From positions 124,001 through 188,000 of the forward strand of contig CANMBE010000001.1 in the NCBI GenBank assembly GCA_947495975.1: a DNA stretch of 64,000 bases. The letters run 5' to 3'. Origin of the DNA: Ignavibacteria bacterium (GTDB lineage: Bacteria > Bacteroidota > Ignavibacteria > Kapaibacteriales > Kapaibacteriaceae). The position numbers were made by a program, and so were the translations under genes. Every line of letters begins with the position of its first letter. The first letter of the stretch is position 1. This document shows positions 63,021 to 64,000 of this stretch, one piece after another. The notes under the pieces are model-generated. The model saw only the letters and a program-made list of their open reading frames with translations, ran no database searches and had not been told where the DNA came from.

Positions 63021-64000
63021 ATGAGCACGATCGACACGACAAATACCAGCCAACCTGAAGAATTGCACTGCTCATTTTGTGGCCGCAGTTCGCGTGAGGT
63101 TGTTAGTCTGATCGCTGGCAAAGGTGTTTATATCTGCGACATTTGTGTCCAGAACTCGGTGGAAATTCTTCGCAAAAACCAACCAGCACAAACTCTCCGC
63201 TCAGATGTGAAGACCCTTCCACGTCCGTCTGAAATCAAGCGTCAGCTAGACAGTCACGTTATTGGCCAAACACATGCAAAAGAAGTTCTTTCAGTTGCGG
63301 TGTACAATCACTACAAGCGTATTCAGGCTGAGAATCTCGTTAGTGCGTTTGATGACGTTGAAATTGAAAAGAGCAACATCCTTATTCTCGGACCAACAGG
63401 CACAGGCAAGACGCTCCTGGCGCAAACGCTTGCAAGAATCCTAGATGTACCTTTCGCCATTGCAGATGCAACCACGCTTACAGAAGCCGGCTATGTTGGG
63501 GATGATGTTGAGTCAATCATCGTTAACCTTTTACAAAATGCCGACTACAACGTGGAACGCGCCGAGCGAGGCATCATCTATGTTGACGAAGTTGACAAGA
63601 TTACTCGCAAGAGCGACTCCGCATCTATAACACGTGATGTTTCTGGCGAAGGTGTACAGCAAGGGCTTTTGAAGATCCTTGAAGGCACTATTGCGGGAAT
63701 TCCGCCGAAGGGTGGCCGCAAACATCCAGAGCAGCCTCTTATCTACGTTAACACGCGCAACATCCTCTTCATTTGTGGTGGTGCATTTGAAGGCCTAGAA
63801 AAGATTATCGCACGCAGGAAGCGTCCATCTACCATGGGCTTCATGGCTCAGACACCAGCAACCGTGGAAGAATCTAGCGAGCTGCTCCGCACAGTAGAGC
63901 CAGAAGACCTTATGCACTTTGGTTTTATTCCTGAGTTCATTGGCCGCCTGCCGGTAATTACCGCGCTAGATCCGTTGAGTGACGAAGCAATGCTAGACAT
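63021..64000 (+). CDS. clpX: ClpX, ATPase subunit of Clp protease (3' end outside window)
   Basis: The ATG at 63021 follows an AAGGGGG ribosome binding site, and the frame is open to the window edge (about 326 residues seen). The N-terminal zinc-binding domain has the two CxxC pairs CSFCGRSS and CDICVQ. The AAA+ core has Walker A GPTGTGKT near 124, [12 protein letters not shown] near 153, Walker [11 protein letters not shown] near 184, and the [14 protein letters not shown] segment near 305. It unfolds substrates and feeds them to ClpP. Confidence 0.97.
   Translation, partial: MSTIDTTNTSQPEELHCSFCGRSSREVVSLIAGKGVYICDICVQNSVEILRKNQPAQTLRSDVKTLPRPSEIKRQLDSHVIGQTHAKEVLSVAVYNHYKRIQAENLVSAFDDVEIEKSNILILGPTGTGKTLLAQTLARILDVPFAIADATTLTEAGYVGDDVESIIVNLLQNADYNVERAERGIIYVDEVDKITRKSDSASITRDVSGEGVQQGLLKILEGTIAGIPPKGGRKHPEQPLIYVNTRNILFICGGAFEGLEKIIARRKRPSTMGFMAQTPATVEESSELLRTVEPEDLMHFGFIPEFIGRLPVITALDPLSDEAMLD

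Noticed and set aside
1-64000. CRISPR arrays, insertion sequences or prophage
   Set aside because: No regularly spaced repeats, transposase, integrase or phage structural genes were seen.

Overview
The window looks like a piece of a bacterial chromosome from the Fibrobacterota-Chlorobiota-Bacteroidota group, most likely a Chlorobiota relative of the Ignavibacteria/Kapabacteria kind. That placement is inference. It rests on five secreted proteins ending in type IX secretion (T9SS) sorting domains, several Bacteroidota-type outer membrane families (DUF5686-like protein, TonB receptor, OmpA-type proteins), -7 promoter boxes of the form TAnnTTTG, a B12-dependent ribonucleotide reductase, and a bacterial deoxyhypusine-synthase-like protein. 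No insertion sequence, prophage or CRISPR array was seen. Genes are dense, and many neighbours overlap by ATGA.

Layout. 1-8.1 kb, minus strand: a flippase-like transporter, a fused peptide-transporter ATPase, an MlaF-like ATPase, a large T9SS cargo protein and the start of an outer membrane protein. 8.4-13.5 kb, plus: PhoX-like phosphatase, di-heme peroxidase and an exported nuclease/phosphatase. 13.5-16.3 kb, minus: TonB receptor and deoxyhypusine-synthase-like enzyme. 16.3-19.6 kb, plus: AI-2E-type permease, FtsE-like ATPase, dapB, DUF1573-like protein, EVE protein. 19.6-21.1 kb, minus: dnaA. 21.5-26.1 kb, plus: tatC, polyprenyl synthase, Bax-inhibitor-like protein, TPR-like protein, LptF/LptG permease. 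26.1-31.4 kb, minus: DUF5686-like protein, prfB with its +1 frameshift, acpS, a possible small gene, purK. 31.6-33.9 kb, plus: small beta-barrel protein and a copper monooxygenase/cytochrome fusion. 33.9-39.4 kb, minus: YggS, a BNR-repeat lipoprotein/T9SS protein and a flippase. 39.5-42.3 kb, plus: M28/PDZ peptidase and GT9. 42.3-43.7 kb, minus: a second M28 peptidase. 43.8-47.7 kb, plus: GNAT-like protein, YebC, purF, unknown membrane protein. 47.8-54.9 kb, minus: a five-gene envelope operon. 55.0-58.4 kb, minus: nrdJ. 58.8-64 kb: PAP2 phosphatase (+), HpnE-like oxidase (-), a broken csaA, tRNA-Leu(UAG), tig, clpP and the start of clpX (+).

How the parts fit. Much of the window serves the cell envelope: T9SS cargo, outer membrane barrels, lipid/LPS transport and peptidases, alongside core housekeeping genes. 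The best candidate for an undescribed system is the operon at 47.8-54.9 kb. It holds a Cys-rich lipoprotein, a single-TM periplasmic protein that resembles GldM only in layout, two tandem outer membrane paralogues, and a VWA-OmpA protein. A second observation at DNA level is the octamer AAGGGGCT. I counted 23 copies by eye on both strands and in several reading frames, and two of them form an inverted pair making a terminator hairpin. It is a candidate Chi-like or DNA-uptake-like signal.
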